Source: an uncultured Massilia sp.
Lineage (GTDB): Bacteria > Pseudomonadota > Gammaproteobacteria > Burkholderiales > Burkholderiaceae
Direction: 5' to 3'
Assembly: GCA_946481275.1 (NCBI GenBank)
Contig: CAMLMV010000045.1
Span: forward strand, 1-54,491
DNA length: 54,491 nucleotides
Shown here: in pieces, positions 18,470 through 25,611 of the stretch
Layout: every line of letters starts with the position of its first letter
How positions within the stretch are numbered: the stretch's first letter is position 1
Notes under the pieces: generated by a model
What the model was told of the DNA's origin: nothing
Databases searched by the model: none
What the model saw: only the letters and a program-made list of their open reading frames with translations
Translations under genes and position numbers: made by a program

Positions 18470-19381
18470 ATGCAAGCACAACGACTCCCCCGCTACGTGG
18501 TCTTCGGCGAAGCGCTCACCGACATGATCCGCCAGGACGACGGCACGTGGCGCTCGCTGCCCGGCGGTTCGTGCTGGAACGTGGCGCGCGTCGGCGCCCG
18601 CCTGGGACTGCAGACGGGTTATGCGGGCGCCGTCAGCATGGATGCCTTCGGCGACGAGATCGCGGCCGCCAGCCGCGCGGCCGGCCTGGACGAACGCTTC
18701 CTGCAGCGTGTGGAAGCGCCGCCGTTCATCGCGATGGTGACGTCGCGCCATCCGCCCCGGTACGTCTTCCTGGGCGAGAACAGCGCGGACCTGCATTTCC
18801 GGCCCGAGCTGCTGCCCGACGGCTGGCTCGAAGCGGCCGACGTGATCCACGTGGGCAGCCTCGCCCTGGCGCGCGGACCGCTGGCGCGGCGGCTCGTCGA
18901 GCAGGCGCTGATGGCGCGCCAGGCCGGCAAGCGTATCGCGTTCGATCCGAACTTCCGCAACGCGATGCGCGACGCGACTTACCGGCCCACGTTCGAACTG
19001 ATCGCGGGCCTCGCCAGCCACATCAAGGTGTCCGACGAAGACCTGGAAGGTTTGTTCCCGGGCCTCGAGCAGCGCGACGCGCTGGCCGCGCTGCGCGCGC
19101 TGGCCCCCGACGCCGAGATCCTTTTTACGCGCGGGGCCGATGGTCTTTCCCTGATCCGCGGCGACGAGGTGCTCGACGCGCCCGCGCGCCGCGTGGACGT
19201 CGTCGACACCGTCGGCTGCGGCGACGCGGCTATGGCCGGCTGGGTCGTAGGCCTGCTGCTGCACCCCGAGTTGCGTGCGTCGTGCCAGCTCGCGCGCATC
19301 GCGGCGGTGGCCGCCACGGCGGCCATGCATGCCGGGCCTTATGCGCCGACGGCACAGGAAGTCGACGCACTGCTCGACTGA
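18470..19381 (+). CDS. PfkB-family sugar kinase (fructokinase-like)
   Basis: This 303-residue ribokinase-fold kinase probably phosphorylates the sugar brought in by the preceding ABC system. The N-terminal VFGEALTDMI and GGSCWNVARVGARLG segments match fructokinase-type PfkB proteins. The C-terminal signature DTVGCGDAAMAG (GCGD at 249-252, catalytic Asp252) has Cys where nearly all members have Ala. It shares clear similarity with the kinase at 20704-21645 (FGEALTD, GGSxWNVARxxAKLG, SADLHF, DPNFR), so the two are paralogues. The substrate could be fructose, or a keto- or deoxy-sugar. Confidence 0.92.
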   Translation: MQAQRLPRYVVFGEALTDMIRQDDGTWRSLPGGSCWNVARVGARLGLQTGYAGAVSMDAFGDEIAAASRAAGLDERFLQRVEAPPFIAMVTSRHPPRYVFLGENSADLHFRPELLPDGWLEAADVIHVGSLALARGPLARRLVEQALMARQAGKRIAFDPNFRNAMRDATYRPTFELIAGLASHIKVSDEDLEGLFPGLEQRDALAALRALAPDAEILFTRGADGLSLIRGDEVLDAPARRVDVVDTVGCGDAAMAGWVVGLLLHPELRASCQLARIAAVAATAAMHAGPYAPTAQEVDALLD

Positions 19382-19410
19382 CCGGTCATCCGATCCTGTT
19401 CCGTTGACCT

Positions 19411-19432
19411 GCCGCGGCATCTGCGCCGCGGC
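19411..19432 (+). other. Intercistronic hairpin kinase / porin
   Basis: GCCGCGGC at 19411-19418 pairs with an identical self-complementary block at 19425-19432 across a 6-base loop. There is no T-run. It may reduce but not stop read-through into the porin gene, or protect the upstream mRNA. Confidence 0.4.
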
Positions 19433-19475
19433 CGGACGGGATCCGCTTTGCCCATAAAAACAATCAGGAGACACC

Positions 19476-20702
19476 ATGCGCATGCCAACCATCGCGCCGG
19501 CGCTGCTCGCGCTCGCGTTTTGCTTCCCTGCGTCCGCCGTGGACGTCCAGAACTACCTGCGGGCCAACGCGGCCGCGAATTCAGAAGGCGGCGGCCAGAC
19601 CTGCTTCGCGCTGGCCGGCGCGGGCGCCAAGTACCGCTTGGGTAATGAATGCGGCGTCTACGGCGAAATGCTGCTGGGCCAGCACCTCGTGCAGGGCGAC
19701 GCCGGCGAGGACGTGAAGGCCTATGCGATGCTCAACCTGGGCAACGCGGCCGCATCGAACAATGCTAGGCGGCCGCAGGGCGGCTGGAAGATCGGCCTCC
19801 CGCAGGCCTGGCTCGCCATCGAACACGTGAGCGGCCTCGGCGACGCCGCGCTGTGGATCGGGCGCCGCTACTACAAGCGCGAAGGCGCGAACGTCAACGA
19901 CTTCCTGTACTGGAATCCGTCCGGCATGGGCGCCGGCATCGAGGACGTACCGCTTCGACCCATGAAGTTCAGCTATGCCTACCTGCACGACGACCAGCAG
20001 ACGATGCCGATCATGCGCGTCGGCGACACGGCGAACCGCCACGATTTTCAGTTGCGCGGCGTGCCCGTGAATCCGGGCGGCACGCTGGAACTGGGCCTGG
20101 CGCTGATCCGCAGCGACGGCCAGCGCGGTCACCACGGCGGCTCGATGCTCACCGTGCAACACCGTCAGCGCGTGTTGGACGGCGCCGGCGACAACCGCCT
20201 CGCGGTCCAGTGGGGCACGGGCGCCGGCACCGACAATGGCGCGACGGGCGACATCACGAGCGGCGGCGACGTGCACCGGCTGCGCATCATCGACAGCTGG
20301 TTTGCGCAGGTCACGCGCCGCTTCGGTGGAGAACTGATCGCCGTCTGGCAGCGGGATACGGCACACGATCCGGCGAAAGCGAAGACGTGGGCGTCGGCGG
20401 GCGGCCGCATGTCGTACGCGTTGTCCGACAAGGTGAAACTGCTGGCGGATATCGGCCACGACCGCGTGGCGCCGCGGAACGGCGGCGTGCGCCGGCTGAC
20501 CAAGGTCACGGGTGCCGTCGCGCTGATGTCGAAACCGGGCTATTTCGACCGGCCGGAACTGCGCCTGTTCGTCACGCACGCGCGCTGGAACGAAGCTGCG
20601 CGCGCGGCCGCGCGGACGAACGATCCGCTGGCCGCGAACGGCATTTATGGCACGACGCTGTCCGGGTTTACCGTCGGCGTCACGTTCGAAAACTGCTGGT
20701 GA
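19476..20702 (+). CDS. Maltoporin-like carbohydrate-selective outer-membrane porin (LamB family)
   Basis: This 408-residue protein has a signal peptide (cleavage near residue 21, ASA/VDV) and the LamB pattern: YLRANAAANSEGGGQ near the mature N-terminus, LWIGRRYYKR, NRHDFQLRG, and FVTHARWNE near the C-terminus. It ends in Trp, acceptable for an outer-membrane beta-barrel. It would let oligosaccharides or sugars cross the outer membrane for the ABC system. CAGGAG lies 5 bases before ATG 19476. A second ATG two codons later is possible. Convergent with the second kinase, one base between stops. Confidence 0.93.
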   Translation: MRMPTIAPALLALAFCFPASAVDVQNYLRANAAANSEGGGQTCFALAGAGAKYRLGNECGVYGEMLLGQHLVQGDAGEDVKAYAMLNLGNAAASNNARRPQGGWKIGLPQAWLAIEHVSGLGDAALWIGRRYYKREGANVNDFLYWNPSGMGAGIEDVPLRPMKFSYAYLHDDQQTMPIMRVGDTANRHDFQLRGVPVNPGGTLELGLALIRSDGQRGHHGGSMLTVQHRQRVLDGAGDNRLAVQWGTGAGTDNGATGDITSGGDVHRLRIIDSWFAQVTRRFGGELIAVWQRDTAHDPAKAKTWASAGGRMSYALSDKVKLLADIGHDRVAPRNGGVRRLTKVTGAVALMSKPGYFDRPELRLFVTHARWNEAARAAARTNDPLAANGIYGTTLSGFTVGVTFENCW

Positions 20703-20703
20703 T

Positions 20704-21645
20704 TCAAGCGTGCATCCCGGCCAGCAGCGTATCGATTGCCGCGAGCGACGGCGGCGTGGCGCCGGCCGCGAGGCAGGCCGCGGCACCCGCCGCGACGGCG
20801 AAGCGCAGGTGGGCGAGGCCGTCGCGCTCCGGCGCATGCAGCATGCTCCAGGCCAGCGCGGCGATGCTGGCGTCGCCGGCGCCGACCGTGTCCACGGGCG
20901 TGATGCGCGGTGCCGCCATCTCCCACGACCCTGTCGGCGTATGCAGCGACGCGCCGGCGCCGCCCTTCGTGTACAAATACGTGGCGTCCGGATTCCAGCT
21001 ACGCAGCGTCGCGAAAGCGGCATCCGCATCGTGCGTACGCAGCAGGCCGACGAGATCCTCTTCCGACACTTTAATCACGTCTGCCAACGCGGTCATGCGG
21101 CGCAGGGTCGGGTCGTAGTTCTCGTCCATCAGGGCGCGGAAGTTCGGGTCGTAGCTGATGCGCACGCCGCGCGCCTTCAGCGTCTCCGCCAGCGCGACGA
21201 GCTTGCCGGCCAGCGGCTGGCGCGCCAGGCTGATGCCGCCGAAGTGCGCCCAGCGGCAGGCGCCCATCCAGTCTTGCGGCAGCTGCGCGGCGTCGAAGTG
21301 CAGGTCGGCGCTGTCGTCGCCGACGAAGAAATAGCTGGGCGGGTCGAGCCGGTGCACGATCGCCAGCAGCGGCGACTTGTCCAGGCGCTGGATGAAACGC
21401 TCGTCCAGGCCCGCGTCGAGGCTGGCGCGCCACAGCTGGTCGCCGAACACGTCGCGGCTGACGGCGCCCGCGAAGGCGCTGGGCGCGCCCAGCTTGGCCA
21501 TCGCGCGCGCCACGTTCCACGTCGAGCCGCCCGTCACGCTGTGCCAGCGCGTGGCGCCGGCATCATCCACGCTATTGTCGACAATGAGGTCGGTCAGCGC
21601 TTCGCCGGCCGCGACGAATACGGGAAAGTCGCTCATGTCAATCAT
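20704..21645 (-). CDS. PfkB-family carbohydrate kinase (probable fructokinase)
   Basis: This 313-residue kinase has the standard PfkB signature DTVGAGDASIAALA with catalytic Asp, plus the N-terminal GGSTWNVARAMAKLG. ATG 21645 is one base after the stop of the AGE-family isomerase, with AAGGA at good spacing, so the two proteins are made together. If the isomerase turns mannose into fructose, this kinase would make fructose 6-phosphate. It is a paralogue of the kinase at 18470-19381. Confidence 0.93.
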   Translation of the reverse strand: MIDMSDFPVFVAAGEALTDLIVDNSVDDAGATRWHSVTGGSTWNVARAMAKLGAPSAFAGAVSRDVFGDQLWRASLDAGLDERFIQRLDKSPLLAIVHRLDPPSYFFVGDDSADLHFDAAQLPQDWMGACRWAHFGGISLARQPLAGKLVALAETLKARGVRISYDPNFRALMDENYDPTLRRMTALADVIKVSEEDLVGLLRTHDADAAFATLRSWNPDATYLYTKGGAGASLHTPTGSWEMAAPRITPVDTVGAGDASIAALAWSMLHAPERDGLAHLRFAVAAGAAACLAAGATPPSLAAIDTLLAGMHA

Positions 21646-21646
21646 G

Positions 21647-22858
21647 TCAGTCCTTCACGAGAACAGTCAGTACTTCGTAACAGGCGCCCATCGTGTGATA
21701 GTCGACCTTGCCGGCCGGGCTCTTTTCGTTGGTGAGTTTTTCGTTCTTCGGGCCGAGGATGCGGTACCAGGCGCCATGTTCGTGGTCGACGAAATGTTCC
21801 CAGCTGTACGCCCAGATGCGGTCGTACCAGTCCCAGTACGCTTTATCTCCCGTGCGCGCGCCGAGGAGGGCGGCGGCGGCGAGGCTCTCGGCCTGCACCC
21901 AGAAGTATTTGTCGGCGTCGCAGATTTCGTCCTGCGGGCCGAAGCCGTAATGAATGCCGCCGTGCTTCGCGTCCCATGCCTTGGTCAGCGCCGCGTCGAA
22001 CAGCTGGCGCGCGCGCGGCACGAGCCAGCTGGATGGGCCGGCCATCCGGTCCTTGTGGCGTTCCATGATCAGCAGGAGCTTGGCCCATTCCGTCAGGTGG
22101 CCCGGCTGGTAGCCCCACGGGCGGAAGATGTTCGTCTTGTCGTCGCGGTTGTAGTCCGGGTCGACGGACCAGTCGCTGTTGTAGTGTTCCCAGACCAGGT
22201 TGCCGTACAGGGCGGCCTGGCGCACGGTGATGTTGTGGGCGAGCGTCTCGGCGCGCCACAGGTATTTCGTGTCGCCCGTCGCGTCGAACGCAGCCAGCAT
22301 CGCTTCGCAGGCGTGCATGTTGGCGTTCTGGCCGCGGTACGGGTACAGCGTGGACCAGTCGCCGTTCGCTTCGTCCGCGTACAGGCCGTGCGTAGGTTCC
22401 CAGAAGCGGTGCTCCATCAGGTCGTAGGTCTCGTCCAGCCAGGCACGCGCTTCGTCGACGCCGGCCATGATGGCGTGGGCGTACGCCAGCAGCACGAAGG
22501 CGAGGCCGTAGCAGTGGTTCGTGTCGTCCGTGACTTTCTTCTGTCCGTCGTTCCAGTCCAGCGTCCAGGCATAGCCGCCCGTCTCCGGATTGCGGTGCGC
22601 GTCGCGCAGGAAGCGCAGGCCGTGCAGCACGCGTTCGCGGTCGGCCGGTTCCTGGAACTGGCGCCACGCCATCGAAAAATTGAACACGAAGCGGGTGCTG
22701 CTCACCAGGTGGCGCGTGCGCGCGTCGTAGATCGCGCCGTCGTCCTTGTAGAAGTGATAGAAGCCGCCGCTCGGGTCGACGCAGCGCGGGTCGTAGAACT
22801 GGCGGGTGTGGCGGATGTGCTGCAGCAGCGTCGAGCGGGAATGGAAATCGGGAAGCAT
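21647..22858 (-). CDS. AGE-family epimerase/isomerase (candidate D-mannose isomerase)
   Basis: This 403-residue protein has the (alpha/alpha)6-barrel fold of the N-acylglucosamine 2-epimerase family. Family marks are STRFVFNFS (Arg of the active site), TNHCYGLAFVLLAY, KYFWVQAESLAAA (W-x-Q-x-E) and His388 in DYHTMGACYE. Aldose-ketose isomerases such as YihS/mannose isomerase and cellobiose 2-epimerase share this fold, so sequence alone does not fix the substrate. The mannan-degrading genes close by and the coupled PfkB kinase favour D-mannose to D-fructose. It is probably cotranscribed with the upstream LacI gene. Confidence 0.9.
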   Translation of the reverse strand: MLPDFHSRSTLLQHIRHTRQFYDPRCVDPSGGFYHFYKDDGAIYDARTRHLVSSTRFVFNFSMAWRQFQEPADRERVLHGLRFLRDAHRNPETGGYAWTLDWNDGQKKVTDDTNHCYGLAFVLLAYAHAIMAGVDEARAWLDETYDLMEHRFWEPTHGLYADEANGDWSTLYPYRGQNANMHACEAMLAAFDATGDTKYLWRAETLAHNITVRQAALYGNLVWEHYNSDWSVDPDYNRDDKTNIFRPWGYQPGHLTEWAKLLLIMERHKDRMAGPSSWLVPRARQLFDAALTKAWDAKHGGIHYGFGPQDEICDADKYFWVQAESLAAAALLGARTGDKAYWDWYDRIWAYSWEHFVDHEHGAWYRILGPKNEKLTNEKSPAGKVDYHTMGACYEVLTVLVKD

Positions 22859-22885
22859 GGTTGGTGTCGGTGGATAGAAAATGAC

Positions 22886-23992
22886 TTACTTACGGATGCG
22901 GAAGTCTTCGCACACGGTGCTGGCGCGGACGACGAGTTCCACGGGCGCCACCTGTTCCAGCGGCGGATCCTGCGGACCGCGCAGCAGCAGCTCGACGCCC
23001 AGCGCGCCCAGCTCCTTCTTGTTGATGCGCAGCGTCGTCAGCGGGCGGTGGCCCAGCACGGCGCCGGGGATGTCGTCGAAGCCGACGATCGAGATATCGT
23101 GCGGCACCGTCTTCCCGGCCGCGAGGCAGGCGCGCATCGCGACGAGGGCGGCGGCGTCGTTGTAGCAGAACACGGCGTCGGGCGGGTGGGGCTGGTCGAG
23201 CAGGGCTTGCATCGCCTCGTAGGCGCCCGTCTCGAGGTCGACGCCGTCCGGCAGGCAGATCTCCAGGCGCGGGTCGGCCAGCATGCCGGCTTCATACAGG
23301 GCCTGGCGGTAGCCGCGGTTGCGCTCGCGGATGCTGTAGTGGCCGAGCGAGCCGGAGATCATGCCGATGCGTTCGCGGCCCAGCGAGATCAGGTGCCGGG
23401 TGGCGAGGTAGCCGCCCATGTGGTTGTCCGGGTTGACCGAGCTGTAGCCGCGCAGCTTCATGTCGATCAGGACGAGGGGCTTGCCGCTGGCGCGCAGGGC
23501 GTTCAAGAGTTCGGGTTCGAAGAAGCCGGCGCACACGATGGCGTCCGGCGCATGCATGCGCAGCTGCTCCGTCACGCCGTCGGCCGGGCCGACCGCCATG
23601 AACGACAGCACGATGCCCTGCTTGCGGCAGGCTTCCTCGGCGCCGTGCAGCACGGGCGAATAAAAGGGGCTGCTGGCGGCCGTATTGTGTTGTCGATGCA
23701 ACAGGAACGTGAGGCGGCGAATGCGCTTGCGGCGCAGTTTACAGAAGTCGTACCCCAGTTCGTGGGCTGCCGACAACACCATCTGGCGAGTGCTTTCCGT
23801 GAGGCCGGGCTCGTTTTTCAGGGCGCGCGAGATCGTGCCGGCCGAGACGCCGGCGTACTTGGCCAGGTCGCGGATCGTGACCGGTGCGGGGCTGTCGCCC
23901 GCCTGGGGGCGTGAGGTGACGGGATTCACGTTGTCTCCGATATCGTTGCTGCGCGCGCCTTGGGCGCCGCTGATTTGAATGGAGTCTTGCAT
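22886..23992 (-). CDS. LacI-family transcriptional regulator of the mannan-use genes
   Basis: This 368-residue regulator has a long polar N-terminal tail (about 38 residues) before the HTH TIRDLAKYAGVSAGTISRAL. The effector domain ends with SIVGFDDIPGAVLGHRPLTTLRI. ATG 23992 is chosen because AAGGGA lies about 8 bases upstream; a longer frame continues to 24154 but would run through the operator-like dyads. It is divergent from the FucP-type transporter and the glycosidase genes and precedes the isomerase and kinase on its own strand, so it is placed to control both arms. The effector is unknown. Confidence 0.92.
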   Translation of the reverse strand: MQDSIQISGAQGARSNDIGDNVNPVTSRPQAGDSPAPVTIRDLAKYAGVSAGTISRALKNEPGLTESTRQMVLSAAHELGYDFCKLRRKRIRRLTFLLHRQHNTAASSPFYSPVLHGAEEACRKQGIVLSFMAVGPADGVTEQLRMHAPDAIVCAGFFEPELLNALRASGKPLVLIDMKLRGYSSVNPDNHMGGYLATRHLISLGRERIGMISGSLGHYSIRERNRGYRQALYEAGMLADPRLEICLPDGVDLETGAYEAMQALLDQPHPPDAVFCYNDAAALVAMRACLAAGKTVPHDISIVGFDDIPGAVLGHRPLTTLRINKKELGALGVELLLRGPQDPPLEQVAPVELVVRASTVCEDFRIRK

Positions 23993-24036
23993 ATGAAAAT
24001 TCCCTTGGTCAAACGCGAAGGTGCATTTACAGGCAA

Positions 24037-24057
24037 GTTTAGTCGGCTTTACTAAAC
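24037..24057. repeat. Dyad GTTTAGT-N7-ACTAAAC (operator candidate)
   Basis: Perfect 7-bp inverted arms at 24037-24043 and 24051-24057. The same arms recur at 24116-24137 with an 8-base gap, which argues for a real binding site in this divergent promoter region. Confidence 0.5.
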
Positions 24058-24115
24058 AGCTGTTTGCCCGGTATATTCTCATGTAAGAAACCGATTTCAT
24101 AAGAGGGGAGGCGGT

Positions 24116-24137
24116 GTTTAGTGGCACCTGACTAAAC
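24116..24137. repeat. Dyad GTTTAGT-N8-ACTAAAC (second operator candidate)
   Basis: Perfect 7-bp inverted arms at 24116-24122 and 24131-24137, the same as those at 24037-24057. The centres are about 80 bases apart, upstream of the transporter promoter. Confidence 0.5.
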
Positions 24138-24161
24138 TTCGCGGTGGATCGCATACCCCAT

Positions 24162-24190
24162 TTGACCCCGTTACCCTGCTTCTGCAGAAT
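24162..24190 (+). promoter_or_regulatory. Candidate promoter of the FucP-type transporter
   Basis: TTGACC (24162-24167), 17-base spacer, CAGAAT (24185-24190). The start would lie near 24197, about 50 bases before the ATG and just upstream of the CG-centred operator at 24216-24229. Confidence 0.45.
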
Positions 24191-24215
24191 CTTTTCACAA
24201 TAAAAGCTACCGTCT

Positions 24216-24229
24216 TGTTAGCGGTAACA
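24216..24229. promoter_or_regulatory. LacI-type operator candidate TGTTAGCGGTAACA
   Basis: 14-bp near-perfect palindrome with central CG (one mismatched pair), matching the TGTTAnCGnTAACA form common for LacI-family operators. It lies between the predicted start site and the transporter Shine-Dalgarno, where a repressor would block elongation. The divergent LacI protein is the likely ligand. Confidence 0.6.
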
Positions 24230-24247
24230 TTTCAAGGAGACCTATCC

Positions 24248-25516
24248 ATGGAACGCGCACCACAGGCTGCCGTCGAGCCTGCCAACCGGGCCCAGCCCAG
24301 TTACACCTTTCCCCTGACCGTCGTCACCGCACTGTTTTTCATGTGGGGTCTGATGACGTCGCTGAACGACATCCTGATCCCGCACCTGAAATCGGTCTAC
24401 AACCTGACGTACGTACAGGCGATGATGGTGAACCTGGCCTTCTTCAGCGGTTACTTCCTGCTGTCGATCCCGGCCGGCGCCCTGATCCGCCGCATCGGTT
24501 ATAAAGCCGGTGCCGTCACCGGCCTGGCCGTGTGCGCCGTCGGTGCCGCGCTGTTCTACCCGGCCGCCACCAGCGTGTACTCGCTGTTCCTGTTCGCCCT
24601 GTTCGTGCTGGCCGCCGGCATCACGATCCTGCAGGTCGCCGCGAACCCGTACGTTACCGCGCTGGGCGCCCCGGCCACCGCATCGAGCCGCCTGAACCTG
24701 ACCCAGGCCTTCAACTCGCTGGGCACCGTCGTCGGTCCTCTGGTCGGCGGCATCCTGATCCTGTCGCACATGACGGAAGCGGCCGACCCGGCCAGCATGT
24801 CGGCCGCCGAGCGCCTCGCGCAGGCGCAGGCCGTGCAGGGTCCGTACCTGGGCCTGGCCGCCACGCTGGCGGTCCTGGCGATCCTGTTCGCCGTCATCCG
24901 GCTGCCGATCATCCGCGACGAGGACGCCGGCCCCGTGAAGGGTTCGATCTTCAGCCAGAAGCGCCTGATGCTGGGCGTGACCGCGATCTTTCTGTACGTC
25001 GGCGCCGAGGTGAGCATCGGCAGCTTCCTGATCAACTACATGGGCGACCCGGGCATCGCCGGCTTCACGGCCGAAACGGGCGCGAAATACGTCGCGTTCT
25101 ACTGGTCCGGCGCGATGGTCGGCCGCTTCATCGGTTCGGCCGTGATGCGCACGATCAGCCCGGGCAAGGTCCTCGCGTTCAACGCGGCGGCGTGCATCGC
25201 GCTGCTGGTGGCGACCACCTTCGGCCACGGCCACTTCGCGATGTGGGCGGTGCTGCTGGTCGGCCTGTTCAACTCGATCATGTTTCCGACCATCTTCAGC
25301 ATGTCCGTGCATGAACTGGGCCCGCTGACGAGCCAGGGTTCCGGCCTGCTCGTGATGGCGATCGCCGGCGGCGCCGTCGTCCCGGTCGTCCAGGCCCAGG
25401 CCGCGGACATGATCGGCCTGCAGACCTCGTTCCTGGTCCCGGCCGCGTGCTACGCCTTCATCCTGTACTTCGGCGCGAAATACGCCCGCATGTACGTGGA
25501 CGTCAAGGCCGTCTGA
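24248..25516 (+). CDS. FucP/NagP-type sugar MFS transporter
   Basis: This 422-residue inner-membrane sugar:H+ symporter of the FucP family has about twelve hydrophobic helices. Characteristic segments are FFMWGLMTSLNDILIPHLK near the start, QVAANPYVTALG and SSRLNLTQAFNSLGTVVGP in the N-half, and LFNSIMFPTIFS and GGAVVPVVQ in the C-half. AAGGAGA lies 7 bases before ATG 24248. It leads the glycosidase genes, so released hexose (mannose, glucose or galactose) is the expected cargo. It resembles the transporter at 40480-41772. Confidence 0.94.
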   Translation: MERAPQAAVEPANRAQPSYTFPLTVVTALFFMWGLMTSLNDILIPHLKSVYNLTYVQAMMVNLAFFSGYFLLSIPAGALIRRIGYKAGAVTGLAVCAVGAALFYPAATSVYSLFLFALFVLAAGITILQVAANPYVTALGAPATASSRLNLTQAFNSLGTVVGPLVGGILILSHMTEAADPASMSAAERLAQAQAVQGPYLGLAATLAVLAILFAVIRLPIIRDEDAGPVKGSIFSQKRLMLGVTAIFLYVGAEVSIGSFLINYMGDPGIAGFTAETGAKYVAFYWSGAMVGRFIGSAVMRTISPGKVLAFNAAACIALLVATTFGHGHFAMWAVLLVGLFNSIMFPTIFSMSVHELGPLTSQGSGLLVMAIAGGAVVPVVQAQAADMIGLQTSFLVPAACYAFILYFGAKYARMYVDVKAV

Positions 25517-25532
25517 CCGCCTGATCCCGAAT

Positions 25533-25562
25533 TGCCGCCGCTTGGTTTCTCTCGCGGCGGCA
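25533..25562 (+). other. Hairpin between transporter and GH3 gene
   Basis: TGCCGCCGC (25533-25541) pairs with GCGGCGGCA (25554-25562) across a 12-base loop. Only a poor T-rich tail follows (TTGCTTC), so at most a partial terminator. Confidence 0.35.
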
Positions 25563-25611
25563 TTGCTTCGCATACCTATAACGATCCGTATCCCTAAGAG
25601 AGCCTCGTCCC

